Shown one piece after another: positions 8,829 to 18,450 of a DNA stretch of 64,000 bases (position 1 is its first letter; each line of letters starts with the position of its first letter). A program made the position numbers and the translations under genes. The DNA comes from Marinobacter sediminum. Its GTDB lineage: Bacteria; Pseudomonadota; Gammaproteobacteria; Pseudomonadales; Oleiphilaceae. The notes under the pieces were generated by a model that saw nothing but the letters and a program-made list of their open reading frames with translations, searched no databases and was not told the origin of the DNA. The DNA is taken from positions 2,232,001 to 2,296,000 of the forward strand of contig NZ_JAGTWY010000001.1 of assembly GCF_023657445.1 (NCBI RefSeq). The letters are read 5' to 3'.

Positions 8829-8847
8829 CATTTCACAATGTGGAATT
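8829..8847. promoter_or_regulatory. Probable BhcR operator 1 (bhcR-proximal)
   Basis: CATTTCACA-A-TGTGGAATT is an imperfect palindrome with a right arm identical to operator 2. It lies 72-90 bases upstream of the bhcR start. A TATAAT hexamer lies at 8812-8817. The pair of sites in a divergent IclR-type gap supports autoregulation as well as control of bhcA. Confidence 0.6.
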
Positions 8848-8922
8848 TTTATTAATGACCAACAGAAATTTTTACTTCTTTAAAACCAACTGGTTAAAAA
8901 AACGGCGGCTATTCCGCTCAAT

Positions 8923-8941
8923 AATTCCACATTGTGGAATT
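8923..8941. promoter_or_regulatory. Probable BhcR operator 2 (bhcA-proximal)
   Basis: AATTCCACA-T-TGTGGAATT has perfect 9-base arms around one base. Its centre is 94 bases from that of operator 1, close to nine helical turns, so both sites would face the same side of the DNA. The spacing suits a tetrameric IclR protein. It lies about 114 bases upstream of the bhcA start codon. Confidence 0.68.
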
Positions 8942-9054
8942 TTCTCATATTGCGCAAAGATAACTCGGGAGCCTATCGTTAAGGCATGAAGCAGGAAAGG
9001 CAGCCACGGCGACGGGGCTTCCGGTAATGACAATAATGAAGGGAGTGCAACCTC

Positions 9055-10224
9055 ATGTCTGACCAGAACCCGATCTTTATTCCCGGGCCCACCAATATCC
9101 CCGACCGGCTGCGCCACGCAATGAATGTCCAAAGCAGCGACCACCGGTCACCGGACTTTGTTGAGACTCTCTCCCCCCTGCTGCAGGACTGCAAGAAAGT
9201 TTTCCGAACCCAGTCGGGCGAAGTCATCCTGTTTCCCGCCAGTGGCACCGGAGGCTGGGAAGCTGCCATCTGCAATACCCTGTCCCCCGGCGATAAGGTT
9301 CTGATAGCCCGCTACGGTATGTTTTCCCATCGCTGGATTGATATGTGCCAGCGGCACGGACTGGACGTTCAGATCATTGAATGCTCATGGGGCAGCGGTG
9401 CACCTGCGGATGAATTTCAGCGAGCCCTGAGCGCCGATACCCAGCAAGAGATCAAAGCGGTACTGGTAACCCATAACGAAACCGCGACCGGCGTAAAAAG
9501 TGACATCGGCGCCGTTCGCAAAGCGATGAACAGCAGCGCTCACCCTGCCCTGTTGCTGGTTGACTGCGTCAGCTCACTGGCCTCCATGCCTTTCGAAATG
9601 GACGACTGGGGCGTAGATATTGCCGTTTCGGGTTCCCAGAAGGGCTTCATGCTGATCACCGGCATGGCTATCCTCGCGGTCAGCCAGAAAGCACTGGCCG
9701 CAATGGAAAACGCCGGTCTGTCCCGTGCTTTCTTCGACTTCCGCGGGATGATGGCGGCCAACGCCCAGGGCGGATTCCCTTACACGCCGCCGTTGCAATT
9801 GATCTGCGGCCTGCGGGAAAGCCTGAAGATGCTGTTTGAGGAAGGGTTGGACAATGTTTACGCCCGTCACTTCCGGCTGGCAGAGGGCGCTCGCCAGGCG
9901 ATTAAGGCCTGGGGCCTGAACCTGTGCGCCCAGTCTCCCGAACTCTACTCCCATACCGTTAGCGCCATATACGTGCCCAAAGGTTTCGACAGCAACAAAC
10001 TGACGGACCACGCGTTCTCGAAGTACGGCGTTTCCTTCGGCATTGGCCTGGGTGAAATGCACGGCAAGGCATTCCGCATCGGCCACCTGGGATCCCTGAC
10101 AGACACCATGGTTCTGTCCGGGCTGGCAACCATCGAGATGGCCATGGCGGATCTCGACTACCCCATCGAACTGGGTGAAGGCGTTCGCGCCGCCCAATCC
10201 TATTTCCGCGCGACGGCCGCATAA
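9055..10224 (+). CDS. bhcA: Aspartate-glyoxylate aminotransferase (BhcA)
   Basis: A 389-residue class V PLP aminotransferase. The PLP lysine is in SGSQKGF (Lys196), the preceding aspartate is in LLVDCVSS, and the N-terminal FIPGPTNIPDRLRHAM is typical of the serine-glyoxylate/aspartate-glyoxylate group. In the BHA cycle this enzyme converts glyoxylate and aspartate to glycine and oxaloacetate. Order and neighbours (bhcB, bhcC, bhcD, divergent IclR) match the described cluster. Taken alone, serine-glyoxylate aminotransferase would be an alternative. Confidence 0.9.
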   Translation: MSDQNPIFIPGPTNIPDRLRHAMNVQSSDHRSPDFVETLSPLLQDCKKVFRTQSGEVILFPASGTGGWEAAICNTLSPGDKVLIARYGMFSHRWIDMCQRHGLDVQIIECSWGSGAPADEFQRALSADTQQEIKAVLVTHNETATGVKSDIGAVRKAMNSSAHPALLLVDCVSSLASMPFEMDDWGVDIAVSGSQKGFMLITGMAILAVSQKALAAMENAGLSRAFFDFRGMMAANAQGGFPYTPPLQLICGLRESLKMLFEEGLDNVYARHFRLAEGARQAIKAWGLNLCAQSPELYSHTVSAIYVPKGFDSNKLTDHAFSKYGVSFGIGLGEMHGKAFRIGHLGSLTDTMVLSGLATIEMAMADLDYPIELGEGVRAAQSYFRATAA

Positions 10225-10253
10225 CCGCTCGACGCTGACTGACGAGGTGAACC

Positions 10254-11216
10254 ATGAGCGATCAAAAGAGCCAAATACCGACGTTTGAAGATGTTCTGGA
10301 GGCCCATGAGCGGATCAAACCTTACATTCACCGGACGCCGGTACTGACATCCCGGTTCCTGAACGAGCTGACCGGAGCAGAACTGTTCTTCAAGTGTGAG
10401 AACTTTCAAAAGGCCGGCGCGTTCAAAGTGCGCGGCGCCTGCAATGCGGTGTTTGGCTTAAGTGCCGAGAAAGCCGCGATCGGCGTCGCTACCCACTCTT
10501 CCGGCAACCATGCCCTGTCGCTTTCCTACGCGGCGGGCAGGCGCGGCATCCCGGTAACAGTCGTCATGCCTCACACTGCGCCCCAGGCCAAGAAGGATGC
10601 AGTACGAGGCTATGGCGGCAAAATCGTGGAGTGTGAACCCTCCACCACTTCCCGCGAAGCTGTCTTTGCCGAGGTCGTGGCCGAATCCGGCGCAGAGTTT
10701 GTGCACCCTTACAACGACCCGAGGGTTATCGCCGGCCAGGCCACCTGCTCCCTGGAACTTCTGGACCAGGTGCCGGAGCTGGATGCGGTTATCGCGCCCA
10801 TCGGTGGCGGTGGCATGATTTCCGGAACCTGCCTGACCCTTTCAAACAAGGCTACGGGCGTGAAGATATATGCGGCCGAACCACTGAATGCCGACGATGC
10901 AGCCCGCTCCCTCAAGGCCGGTCACATCATTGCCGATGATGCGCCGAATACCGTGGCGGACGGTTTGAAAGTACCACTGAAAGAACTGACCTGGCATTTC
11001 GTGAGCAACTACGTCTCCGACATCTTCACCGCGACCGAGGAGGAAATCATCGACGCCATGAAACTGACCTGGAAGCGAATGAAGATTGTGATTGAGCCCA
11101 GCTGTGCGGTGCCGCTGGCCGCCATCCTTAAAAATCCTGAGGTCTTTCGGGGGAAACGAGTCGGCGTGATCATCACCGGCGGCAATGTGGATCTGGACGC
11201 ACTTCCCTGGAACTAA
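10254..11216 (+). CDS. bhcB: Beta-hydroxyaspartate dehydratase (BhcB)
   Basis: A 320-residue fold-type II PLP enzyme of the threonine dehydratase/serine racemase family. The PLP lysine is in KAGAFKVRGA (Lys58), with SSGNHALSLSYAA and the phosphate-binding GGGGMISG loop. It lacks a C-terminal regulatory ACT domain, as expected for BhcB. The reaction in the cycle is erythro-3-hydroxyaspartate to iminosuccinate plus water. It begins 29 bases after bhcA. Without context it could be called a serine/threonine dehydratase. Confidence 0.9.
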   Translation: MSDQKSQIPTFEDVLEAHERIKPYIHRTPVLTSRFLNELTGAELFFKCENFQKAGAFKVRGACNAVFGLSAEKAAIGVATHSSGNHALSLSYAAGRRGIPVTVVMPHTAPQAKKDAVRGYGGKIVECEPSTTSREAVFAEVVAESGAEFVHPYNDPRVIAGQATCSLELLDQVPELDAVIAPIGGGGMISGTCLTLSNKATGVKIYAAEPLNADDAARSLKAGHIIADDAPNTVADGLKVPLKELTWHFVSNYVSDIFTATEEEIIDAMKLTWKRMKIVIEPSCAVPLAAILKNPEVFRGKRVGVIITGGNVDLDALPWN

Positions 11217-11242
11217 AACAACATCTGATTAGGAGACATATC

Positions 11243-12406
11243 ATGACAGCCTTTATACGCCCCGAAGAACTGGAAGTTGGTTACGACATCCCCGCCGCCA
11301 TCGGCATGGATGAAAGCGAAATTCAGACGCCTTGTCTGATCCTCGATCTGGACGCACTGGAGGGCAACATCAAGAAAATGGGCGACTATGCCAAGGCGCA
11401 TGGAATGCGACACCGGGTACACGGCAAGATGCACAAGTCCGTTGATGTCGCCAGATTGCAGGAAAAACTGGGTGGCGCTATTGGCGTTTGCTGCCAGAAG
11501 CCCTCTGAAGCCGAAGTATTCGCCCGGGCTGGCATCAAGGACGTCCTGGTTTCCAACCAGGTACGCGATCCGCTGAAAATCGACCGCCTCGCCCGACTGC
11601 CCAAACATGGCGGGCGGATCATCGTTTGCGTTGACGACATCGAAAACGTTGCGGACTTATCGGCGGCCGCCCAGAAGCATGGCACCGAACTGCATTGCTT
11701 TGTGGAGATTGACTGTGGTGCAGGACGTTGCGGCGTCAACTCCACTTCGGAGGTTGTCACCATCGCGCAAGCCATTGATGCTGCCACCAACCTTAAATTT
11801 ACCGGCATCCAGGCCTACCAGGGCGCGATGCAGCACATGGCATCCTACGACGAGCGCAAGGCAAAACTCGATGCCGCCATCGCCATGGTGCAGGACGCGG
11901 TGGATGCCTTGAAAGCAGTCGGCCTGGAGCCGGAACTCGTCTCAGGCGGCGGTACCGGCTCATACTATTTCGAGAGCAACTCTGGCGTTTACAACGAACT
12001 GCAATGTGGCTCCTACGCCTTCATGGACGCCGATTACGGCCGCATCCTCGACAAGGAAGGTAAGCGTATCGACCAGGGCGAATGGGAAAACGCCCTTTTT
12101 ATCCTGACCAATGTCATGAGCCACACCAAGGCCGACAAGGCCATTTGCGATGCCGGCCTCAAGGCCCAGTCGGTCGACAGCGGCCTACCGTTTATCTATG
12201 GGCGGGACGACGTGGAGTACATCAAGTGCTCAGACGAGCACGGCGTGATCAGTGACCCCCAGGGCGTTCTCAAGGTGAACGATAAACTCAAGCTGGTGCC
12301 CGGGCACTGCGACCCGACCTGCAATGTCCACGACTGGTACGTTGGTGTTCGCAACGGCAAGGTCGAGGCCCTCTGGCCCATCAGCGCCCGCGGCAAAGTG
12401 TTCTGA
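11243..12406 (+). CDS. bhcC: Beta-hydroxyaspartate aldolase (BhcC)
   Basis: A 387-residue fold-type III PLP enzyme related to D-threonine aldolase. The motif RVHGKMHKS carries the PLP lysine (about Lys62). The metal site of this family is seen in VPGHCDPTCN near the C-terminus (His and Cys ligands). It condenses glycine with glyoxylate to give beta-hydroxyaspartate, the carbon-carbon bond-forming step of the cycle. An AGGAG site precedes the ATG, 26 bases after bhcB. Confidence 0.9.
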   Translation: MTAFIRPEELEVGYDIPAAIGMDESEIQTPCLILDLDALEGNIKKMGDYAKAHGMRHRVHGKMHKSVDVARLQEKLGGAIGVCCQKPSEAEVFARAGIKDVLVSNQVRDPLKIDRLARLPKHGGRIIVCVDDIENVADLSAAAQKHGTELHCFVEIDCGAGRCGVNSTSEVVTIAQAIDAATNLKFTGIQAYQGAMQHMASYDERKAKLDAAIAMVQDAVDALKAVGLEPELVSGGGTGSYYFESNSGVYNELQCGSYAFMDADYGRILDKEGKRIDQGEWENALFILTNVMSHTKADKAICDAGLKAQSVDSGLPFIYGRDDVEYIKCSDEHGVISDPQGVLKVNDKLKLVPGHCDPTCNVHDWYVGVRNGKVEALWPISARGKVF

Positions 12407-12472
12407 TCCAGGCTTCTGAGTCCCCCGGCCCCCGAGCGGGGTGGGCTGACTGATACCCGAAGGAGAATAACG

Positions 12473-13477
12473 ATGGAAACCTCATCCAGAGAACCGTCCC
12501 AGCTGCATCAGATTCTGATCGTGAACGAAGACGCCTGCCGGGAAGTTATTGGGCGCCGTGAAGCCTTTCAGGCGGTCGAAGCCGTGTTCGCATCCATGGC
12601 CCGAGGGGGCGCCTATAATTTTCCCGTTGTCCGTGAAGCGATCGGCCATGCCGACGCGCTCTACGGCTTTAAATCCGGATTTGACCGCGAAGCACTGGTT
12701 CTGGGCGTAAAGTCCGGCGGATACTGGCCAGGCAACGCCGCCAGAGGACTCACCAACCACCAGTCCACTGTCGTGCTTTTCGATCCGGACACCGGAAGAC
12801 TCAAGGCACTTGTGGGCGGCAACTACCTGACCGCCGTCCGCACCGCGGCATCCTCCGCCGTATCCATTGCCCACCTTGCCCGCAGGGATGCAAAAGTGCT
12901 GGGAATGGTCGGTGCCGGCTATCAGTCAACGTTTCAGCTGCAAGCAGCACTTGAACAGCGGGCCTTTGAAAAAGTAGTGGCATGGAACGCCCACCCCGAG
13001 CACCTCGCCCGGCTGGCCGCCATTTGCGAGGAGAAAGGCATTCCCTTCGAAGGGGTGTCCCAAAAGGAACTGGGAGCGCAGTCGGACGTAATCATTACCA
13101 TCACCTCCGCCTTTGAGCCGCTCTTGGAGGCTGACTGGATAAAGCCGGGCACTCACCTGGCGTGCATGGGTACGGATACCAGGGGCAAGCAGGAAGTTGA
13201 TCACAGGCTTCTGGCACAGGCGACGGTTTTCACCGATGAGGTTGCCCAGTCAATCAGTATCGGTGAGGCCCAGCATGCGGTGGCCGCAAAAATCCTGTCT
13301 GCGGATCAGATCACGCCGATCGGAGAAGTGATCAACGGTACAAGCCCCGGCCGCCAATCAGAGGAAGACATTACCCTGTTCGATGGCACCGGCGTCGGTC
13401 TGCAAGACCTGGCCGTGGCATCAGAGGCTGCGAGGCTGGCCGAAGCCGGCGGGCTTGCCCAGAGGGTCACACTATAA
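12473..13477 (+). CDS. bhcD: Iminosuccinate reductase (BhcD)
   Basis: A 334-residue member of the ornithine cyclodeaminase/mu-crystallin family. The N-terminal substrate domain is followed by a Rossmann NAD(P) site with GMVGAGYQSTFQLQAAL (about residues 144-160); the conserved GGNYLTAVRTAASSAVS precedes it. In this context it reduces iminosuccinate to aspartate, closing the cycle. It is the last gene of bhcABCD. The stop lies 16 bases from the stop of the convergent hypE, with no clear terminator between. Confidence 0.9.
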   Translation: METSSREPSQLHQILIVNEDACREVIGRREAFQAVEAVFASMARGGAYNFPVVREAIGHADALYGFKSGFDREALVLGVKSGGYWPGNAARGLTNHQSTVVLFDPDTGRLKALVGGNYLTAVRTAASSAVSIAHLARRDAKVLGMVGAGYQSTFQLQAALEQRAFEKVVAWNAHPEHLARLAAICEEKGIPFEGVSQKELGAQSDVIITITSAFEPLLEADWIKPGTHLACMGTDTRGKQEVDHRLLAQATVFTDEVAQSISIGEAQHAVAAKILSADQITPIGEVINGTSPGRQSEEDITLFDGTGVGLQDLAVASEAARLAEAGGLAQRVTL

Positions 13478-13493
13478 GGCAGGCTTTATACCG

Positions 13494-14540
13494 CTAGCAG
13501 ATGCGGGGCAGCTGTTCACCAGAAAGCCGGTCGACAACACGGGAGCCGCCAATAAGGCTTTGCGCGGTGACCAACCCCGCGTTTCCCTCCAGAAACAGGC
13601 CGATATCGACGGTCGCTTCGCTCACACTATGACGCCTGAGGATGTCGATAGCCCGATCAACATCTTCAGGCGCTACGACTGCCATAAAGCGGCCCTCATT
13701 AGCCACATGCAAAGGGTCCAGGCCCAGCAGCTCGCAGACCGCAGAAACATCTTCCCGCACCGGGATATCCGCTTCCCGGATCTGGGCCGCCAGGCCCGCG
13801 GTTTCAGCCACTTCCACCAATGCACTGGCGAGGCCGCCACGGGTGAGATCCCGAAGGCAGCGTATGGCTATGCCCTCATTGAGCAGCGCCAGAACCGGCG
13901 GCGCAATCGACGCACAATCACTCTCAATCGCCGATTCCAGGTCAAGTTTCTCCCGTGCAGCCATCACCGCAATGCCGTGCCGGCCGATATCGCCACTGAG
14001 CAATAGCCGGTCCCCTGGCTTCACCTGACCGGGCTCAATCGGGTGGGGTGCCACCACCCGGCCCACTCCGGCGGTATTGATATAAAGACCGTCTGCCTTG
14101 CCACGTTCCACTACCTTCAGGTCACCGGTGACTATCCGCACACCCGTTTCTCTGGCAGCGGCGGCCATGGAACCGACAACACGCCGCAGGATGGCCAACG
14201 GCAAGCCTTCCTCCAGGATAAAACCCGCGCTCAGATACTGCGGCTCTGCCCCACACATGGCAATATCGTTCACCGTGCCGTGGACTGCCATTGCGCCGAT
14301 ATCCGAGCCCGGGAAAAATAGTGGCCTGACCACATAGGAGTCGGTCGTGAATGCGATGGCTCCGGCCATGTCCAGCACCGCGCCGTCATGCTGGCGCTCC
14401 AGCCAGGGATTATCAAATGCCGGACGAAAGAGACTGTCGAGCAACTGGGCCATCGCCCGTCCGCCGCCACCGTGGGCCATTTTCACAACCTCCTGGTCAT
14501 CGTTGGCCAGTGGGCAGTGATCCCCGCTGCCTTCATTCAT
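13494..14540 (-). CDS. hypE: Hydrogenase maturation protein HypE
   Basis: A 348-residue HypE, which dehydrates a thiocarboxamide on its own C-terminal cysteine to thiocyanate, supplying the CN ligands of the [NiFe] site. The C-terminus ends in PRIC, the conserved cysteine terminus. The ATP-binding AIR-synthase-like core includes [12 protein letters not shown] and [14 protein letters not shown] moved the start to the ATG at 14540; the longer frame to 14720 only overlaps hypD and has no HypE similarity. It then overlaps hypD by 8 bases. It is the last gene of the hyd-hyp operon. Confidence 0.94.
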   Translation of the reverse strand: MNEGSGDHCPLANDDQEVVKMAHGGGGRAMAQLLDSLFRPAFDNPWLERQHDGAVLDMAGAIAFTTDSYVVRPLFFPGSDIGAMAVHGTVNDIAMCGAEPQYLSAGFILEEGLPLAILRRVVGSMAAAARETGVRIVTGDLKVVERGKADGLYINTAGVGRVVAPHPIEPGQVKPGDRLLLSGDIGRHGIAVMAAREKLDLESAIESDCASIAPPVLALLNEGIAIRCLRDLTRGGLASALVEVAETAGLAAQIREADIPVREDVSAVCELLGLDPLHVANEGRFMAVVAPEDVDRAIDILRRHSVSEATVDIGLFLEGNAGLVTAQSLIGGSRVVDRLSGEQLPRIC

Positions 14541-15639
14541 GCGACGGACCTCCGGACTGTCTGCGATAGCGGTAATAGGCGGCACAGGCACCCTCTTCAG
14601 ACACCATAGTAACGCCCAGGGGATGTTCGGGCGTGCAGCGGGTACCGAAGGCCGGGCACTGGTCGGGGCGGATTTCGCCGCGCAAAACCGCACCACTGGA
14701 GCACTCCCCCCGGCCCTCATCCTGGCCGGTTACCGCACCAAAGCGCGTTTCAGCGTCAAAGGCTCGATAAGCCGGCGATAACCCGAGGCCGCTCTCGGGG
14801 ATCTCCCCCATCCCGCGCCACTGCCTGGGAACCACCTCAAACACAGCCTGCATCACCTGCTGGGCCGGCTTGTTGCCGGGGCGGCGAACTGCCCGGCTAT
14901 ACTGATTCTCAACAGAGCTCTCGCCCCGCTCCAGCTGGCGCACGCAGAGATAAACCCCTTCCAGGATATCCAGCGGTTCAAATCCGGTCACCACGATCGG
15001 CACCCGGTGCCGGCGCGCAATCGGCTCATACTCTTCGTATCCGGTAATTGCGCAGACATGGCCCGCCGCCAGAAAGCCCTGAATGCGGTTACCGGGACGT
15101 TCCAGAAGGTTGCGTATCGCCGGTGGCACGAGCACTTGCGAGACCAGTACCGAAAAATTCTCGAGCCCTTCCCGCTCGGCCTGGTAGACAGCCATGGCAT
15201 TGGCCGGAGCCGTGGTTTCAAATCCGACCGCGAAGAAAACCACGTCGTGACCCGGATGCTGGCGAGCCACCGCGAGCGCCTCGATCGGCGAATAAACCAC
15301 CCGGACATCGGCGCCCCGGGCGCGGGCGGCGGCCAGATCCGAGTGCGTTCCGGGCACACGCAGCATATCGCCAAAGGTGCAGAGAATGACGCCCGGTGTG
15401 CCGGCGATTTCCAGAGCCTTGTCGATGTAATCGATGGGGGTCACACAGACCGGGCAACCCGGACCATGGATAAGGGAGATCTCTTGCGGTAGCAGCTGGT
15501 CAATCCCGAAGCGCATGATGGCGTTGGTCTGTCCGCCACACACCTCCATTAACGTCCATGGGCGTGTGGTGATGCGGGCAATGGCATCCGCATAAGCCCG
15601 GGCCGCCTCAGGCGTGCGGTATTCGTCGCGGTATTTCAT
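14533..15639 (-). CDS. hypD: Hydrogenase maturation protein HypD
   Basis: A 368-residue [4Fe-4S] scaffold on which the Fe(CN)2CO unit is built together with HypC. Signatures include [15 protein letters not shown] (about residues 32-46), [24 protein letters not shown] and [23 protein letters not shown]. The C-terminal cysteine cluster ([23 protein letters not shown]) can hold the iron-sulfur cluster. It overlaps hypC by 4 bases (ATGA), which implies translational coupling. Confidence 0.95.
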   Translation of the reverse strand: MKYRDEYRTPEAARAYADAIARITTRPWTLMEVCGGQTNAIMRFGIDQLLPQEISLIHGPGCPVCVTPIDYIDKALEIAGTPGVILCTFGDMLRVPGTHSDLAAARARGADVRVVYSPIEALAVARQHPGHDVVFFAVGFETTAPANAMAVYQAEREGLENFSVLVSQVLVPPAIRNLLERPGNRIQGFLAAGHVCAITGYEEYEPIARRHRVPIVVTGFEPLDILEGVYLCVRQLERGESSVENQYSRAVRRPGNKPAQQVMQAVFEVVPRQWRGMGEIPESGLGLSPAYRAFDAETRFGAVTGQDEGRGECSSGAVLRGEIRPDQCPAFGTRCTPEHPLGVTMVSEEGACAAYYRYRRQSGGPSHE

Positions 15640-15863
15640 TGTTCCAGTATTTCCAGGTACTCGAAAACCCGTTCAGCCTCGCGCGGATCTACGACCGTGA
15701 TGGCGAAACCCACATGCACCAATACATAATCGTCGGGCTGCACTTCCGGAACGTAGGCCAGATTAACCGACTTGACGACACCGCCGAAATCCACCCGTCC
15801 CTGACGAGTGAGCGGGTCATCACCGTCAATGCTGATCACGCGTCCCGGTACGGCCAGGCACAT
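15636..15863 (-). CDS. hypC: Hydrogenase maturation chaperone HypC/HybG family
   Basis: A 75-residue protein beginning MCLAVPGRV, the HypC signature; the cysteine at position 2 after Met is essential for carrying the Fe(CN)2CO group to the large subunit. [11 protein letters not shown] follows, as in the family. It overlaps hypF by 28 bases and hypD by 4. Confidence 0.95.
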   Translation of the reverse strand: MCLAVPGRVISIDGDDPLTRQGRVDFGGVVKSVNLAYVPEVQPDDYVLVHVGFAITVVDPREAERVFEYLEILEQ

Positions 15864-18172
15864 GGCGCCTCCCTGTCTTGATTCAATCGGCTAGCCCAGG
15901 CCAGCTGGCCCAAAGCCAGACCGCCATCATTGGCCGGTACCTGGCACGACCAGAAAGCCTGAAAACCCGCGGCCTTCAGGGCCAGTATGGTGGACTCCAA
16001 CAGGTAGCTGTTCTGAAAACACCCACCTGCCAAAACAATACAGGATAACTGCGACTGTTTCGCCATGCTGACAATGACGTTCACCAGCCCTCCGTGAAAG
16101 GCCGCGGAAATCTCGGACACCGATGCGCCACGGGCAATGTCCGCCAGCACGCCCTCTATCACCGGCGCCCAGTCCACCTGCCAGGGGCGATCGGTGTCTG
16201 GAGCTGACAGGTCAAACCTGTATGGCTGCGGTGTGCTCTCACGATCCAGCACCGCTTCCAGCTCAGCCGCCGCCTGGCCCTCGTAACTGGCCTTCTGGCA
16301 GATTCCTGCAAGCGCGGCCACGGCGTCAAACAGCCGGCCAACACTGGAGGTTTCCGGAGCGTTAAGTCCCGCCTTGAGGGCCTGCAACAGCAGCTTTCTC
16401 TCGGCACGGGTAAAGTCGCTCACCGGCGGCAAGGCCTCACACTCCGTGAGTTCCTCGCCGATCAACGCGTATAACAGACCGAAGGCTGAACGGCGGGGTT
16501 CGCGCATGGCTGCTTCGCCACCGGGCAGGCGAAACCGCCTCAGGTGCGCCATGCGCTGGTAGCCTTGAGGACCCACACACAGGAATTCCCCGCCCCATAC
16601 CGTGTGATCGTCACCGAAACCACTGCCATCCCACGCCACGCCCAGTACCGGCTCACTGAGCCCGTGCTCAGCCATAACCGCGGCAACATGAGCCACATGG
16701 TGCTGGACAGCGCAATGCAACGGACCCAGTTCCAGCGCCTGATGTGTTGTGTAGTAATCCGGGTGGCCGTCGTGAGCCCAGCACCGGGGCCGTGTAGCAA
16801 ACATTCTTTGCAGGCTGTCCACCGTGCGGTCGAAGCCCTCCCGGCCCAGGGCGTTGTCCATATCCCCCAGATGCTGGCTCAACACCACCCCACTGTCAGT
16901 ACTCAGGGCCACCGTGGTTTTAAGGTGGCCACCGGTGGCTCCCCACCCTGGAGGCACAGGGAGAGGCAAAGCCAGGTTCGGCGAGTAGCCACGCGCTCGG
17001 CGGAGCAGTTGCGGGCACCCAGCCGCCACGCGGGCCACGGAATCATCCAGTGGACGTAAAATCGGGCGATCATGAACCAGAAAACCATCAGCGATATCGA
17101 CCAGACGTGCCCGTGCTTCATCGTTATCGATCGCAATCGGTTCACCGTTCCTGTTGCCGCTTGTGGCGACAACAGGGAATCCCAGATCCCGCAGCAACAG
17201 CTCATGTAACGGAGTAGAGGGCAACATCACCCCCAGGTCCGACCTGCCCGGGGCGAGGTTGTCTGCCAGACCGTGGTTGCGTGTGTGCAACAGAACAATC
17301 GGCCGTTCCGGACCGGTGAGCAACTGGCGTTCCTGCGCCGATACCGGGCAAACCCCTTGCAGCGACTCCAGCGAACCGAACATAACCGCGAGGGGCTTGT
17401 CGGGCCGCCCTTTACGCTCCCGCAGCATTCGAACCGATTGCACGTTGCGGGCATCGACCAGAAGCTGAAACCCACCCAGTCCCTTGAAGGCAATGATCTC
17501 CCCCGCTGCCAGACGGCCAGCCGCTTCATCCAGTGCCGCCTCATCCTGCGCAAGGATGTCACCATCACTTGGGAAAAAAGCCAGGCGCGGACCACAGTCC
17601 GCGCAGGCCGTAGCCTCGGCATGGAACCGGCGGCTGGCCGGGTCATGGTATTCCGCCAGACAACGACCACACATCTGAAAATGTCTCATCGCAGTATTCG
17701 CACGATCATAGGGCAACGCCTCAATCAGGCTGTAACGGGGGCCGCAATCCGTGCAATTGATAAAGGGATACCGGTAGCGTCGGTTATCGGGGTCATACAA
17801 CTCCTGCAGACATTGCTGACACGTGGCCCAGTCTGCAGGCAACTGCGCGGAGGCCTCCCCCCGCTTTTCGCTCTCCCGGATGCTGAATTCCCGAAACGCC
17901 CCGGGGTGGGCAACGGGTTCTGTGTGAACATCGTCAATGCGGGCATTGGCCGGAGCATGCTGTATCAACGCGGAGACCAACTGTTCCAACACCACCGGAT
18001 GACCTTCAGCCTCAATCTCCACACCCTCGGGTGAGTTTCCAACCCATCCTGTGAGCCCCAGCTCCGTAGCCTGACGATAGACGAAGGGGCGAAAACCCAC
18101 GCCCTGGACAACGCCTCGAACACAGACCCGCCAACGAGTCAGGAGTGTTTCGGCGGTGCTATCCTGCGTCAC
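15836..18172 (-). CDS. hypF: Carbamoyltransferase HypF
   Basis: A 778-residue multidomain enzyme that makes the carbamoyl-AMP precursor of the cyanide ligands and transfers the carbamoyl group to HypE. Domains in order: acylphosphatase (VRGVVQGVGFRPFVY, about residues 18-32), two zinc-finger-like CxxC pairs (from about 113, with CTDCGPRYS and CADCGPRL), a YrdC-like domain (about 200-390), and a Kae1-like carbamoyltransferase with HHVAHVAAVMAEHG. Length is normal. It overlaps hypA by 4 bases. Confidence 0.95.
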   Translation of the reverse strand: MTQDSTAETLLTRWRVCVRGVVQGVGFRPFVYRQATELGLTGWVGNSPEGVEIEAEGHPVVLEQLVSALIQHAPANARIDDVHTEPVAHPGAFREFSIRESEKRGEASAQLPADWATCQQCLQELYDPDNRRYRYPFINCTDCGPRYSLIEALPYDRANTAMRHFQMCGRCLAEYHDPASRRFHAEATACADCGPRLAFFPSDGDILAQDEAALDEAAGRLAAGEIIAFKGLGGFQLLVDARNVQSVRMLRERKGRPDKPLAVMFGSLESLQGVCPVSAQERQLLTGPERPIVLLHTRNHGLADNLAPGRSDLGVMLPSTPLHELLLRDLGFPVVATSGNRNGEPIAIDNDEARARLVDIADGFLVHDRPILRPLDDSVARVAAGCPQLLRRARGYSPNLALPLPVPPGWGATGGHLKTTVALSTDSGVVLSQHLGDMDNALGREGFDRTVDSLQRMFATRPRCWAHDGHPDYYTTHQALELGPLHCAVQHHVAHVAAVMAEHGLSEPVLGVAWDGSGFGDDHTVWGGEFLCVGPQGYQRMAHLRRFRLPGGEAAMREPRRSAFGLLYALIGEELTECEALPPVSDFTRAERKLLLQALKAGLNAPETSSVGRLFDAVAALAGICQKASYEGQAAAELEAVLDRESTPQPYRFDLSAPDTDRPWQVDWAPVIEGVLADIARGASVSEISAAFHGGLVNVIVSMAKQSQLSCIVLAGGCFQNSYLLESTILALKAAGFQAFWSCQVPANDGGLALGQLAWASRLNQDREAPCAWPYRDA

Positions 18173-18450
18173 TGCAGCGCCTCGTCGTCCGTCTCCAGCT
18201 CCAGGCTTTGCAACAGGACATCCTGAGCATTGGCGTGGTTGATATCGTCAGAGGTCTCAATCTGCAAGCGGGCCCGCTCAGCACAAGTACCTGCTGCTTC
18301 CTGTCGAAAGTGGTCGCTGAAGTGATCCGGCGACATGTGGCAAAGCGCCCCCAACCAGACCGCGATGTCCACAACCCGGTCTGCTCCCTCCTCGGCGCAA
18401 ATCGCCTGAAGCTTATGGATCAGGTTCTTGACCAGCGCCGTCTCATGCAT
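18169..18450 (-). CDS. hypA: HypA-like nickel chaperone lacking the zinc ribbon
   Basis: A 93-residue protein starting [14 protein letters not shown]; His2 is the family's nickel ligand, and a perfect AGGAGG site lies 6 bases before this ATG (18450). The alpha/beta domain is normal, through AAGTCAERARLQIE. The usual zinc ribbon (two CxxC pairs, about 30 residues) is missing: the sequence goes from DDINHANAQD straight to VLLQSLELE, the family's last strand. With hypB also absent, nickel delivery here may differ from the textbook route. It overlaps the protease gene by 8 bases. Confidence 0.85.
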   Translation of the reverse strand: MHETALVKNLIHKLQAICAEEGADRVVDIAVWLGALCHMSPDHFSDHFRQEAAGTCAERARLQIETSDDINHANAQDVLLQSLELETDDEALQ

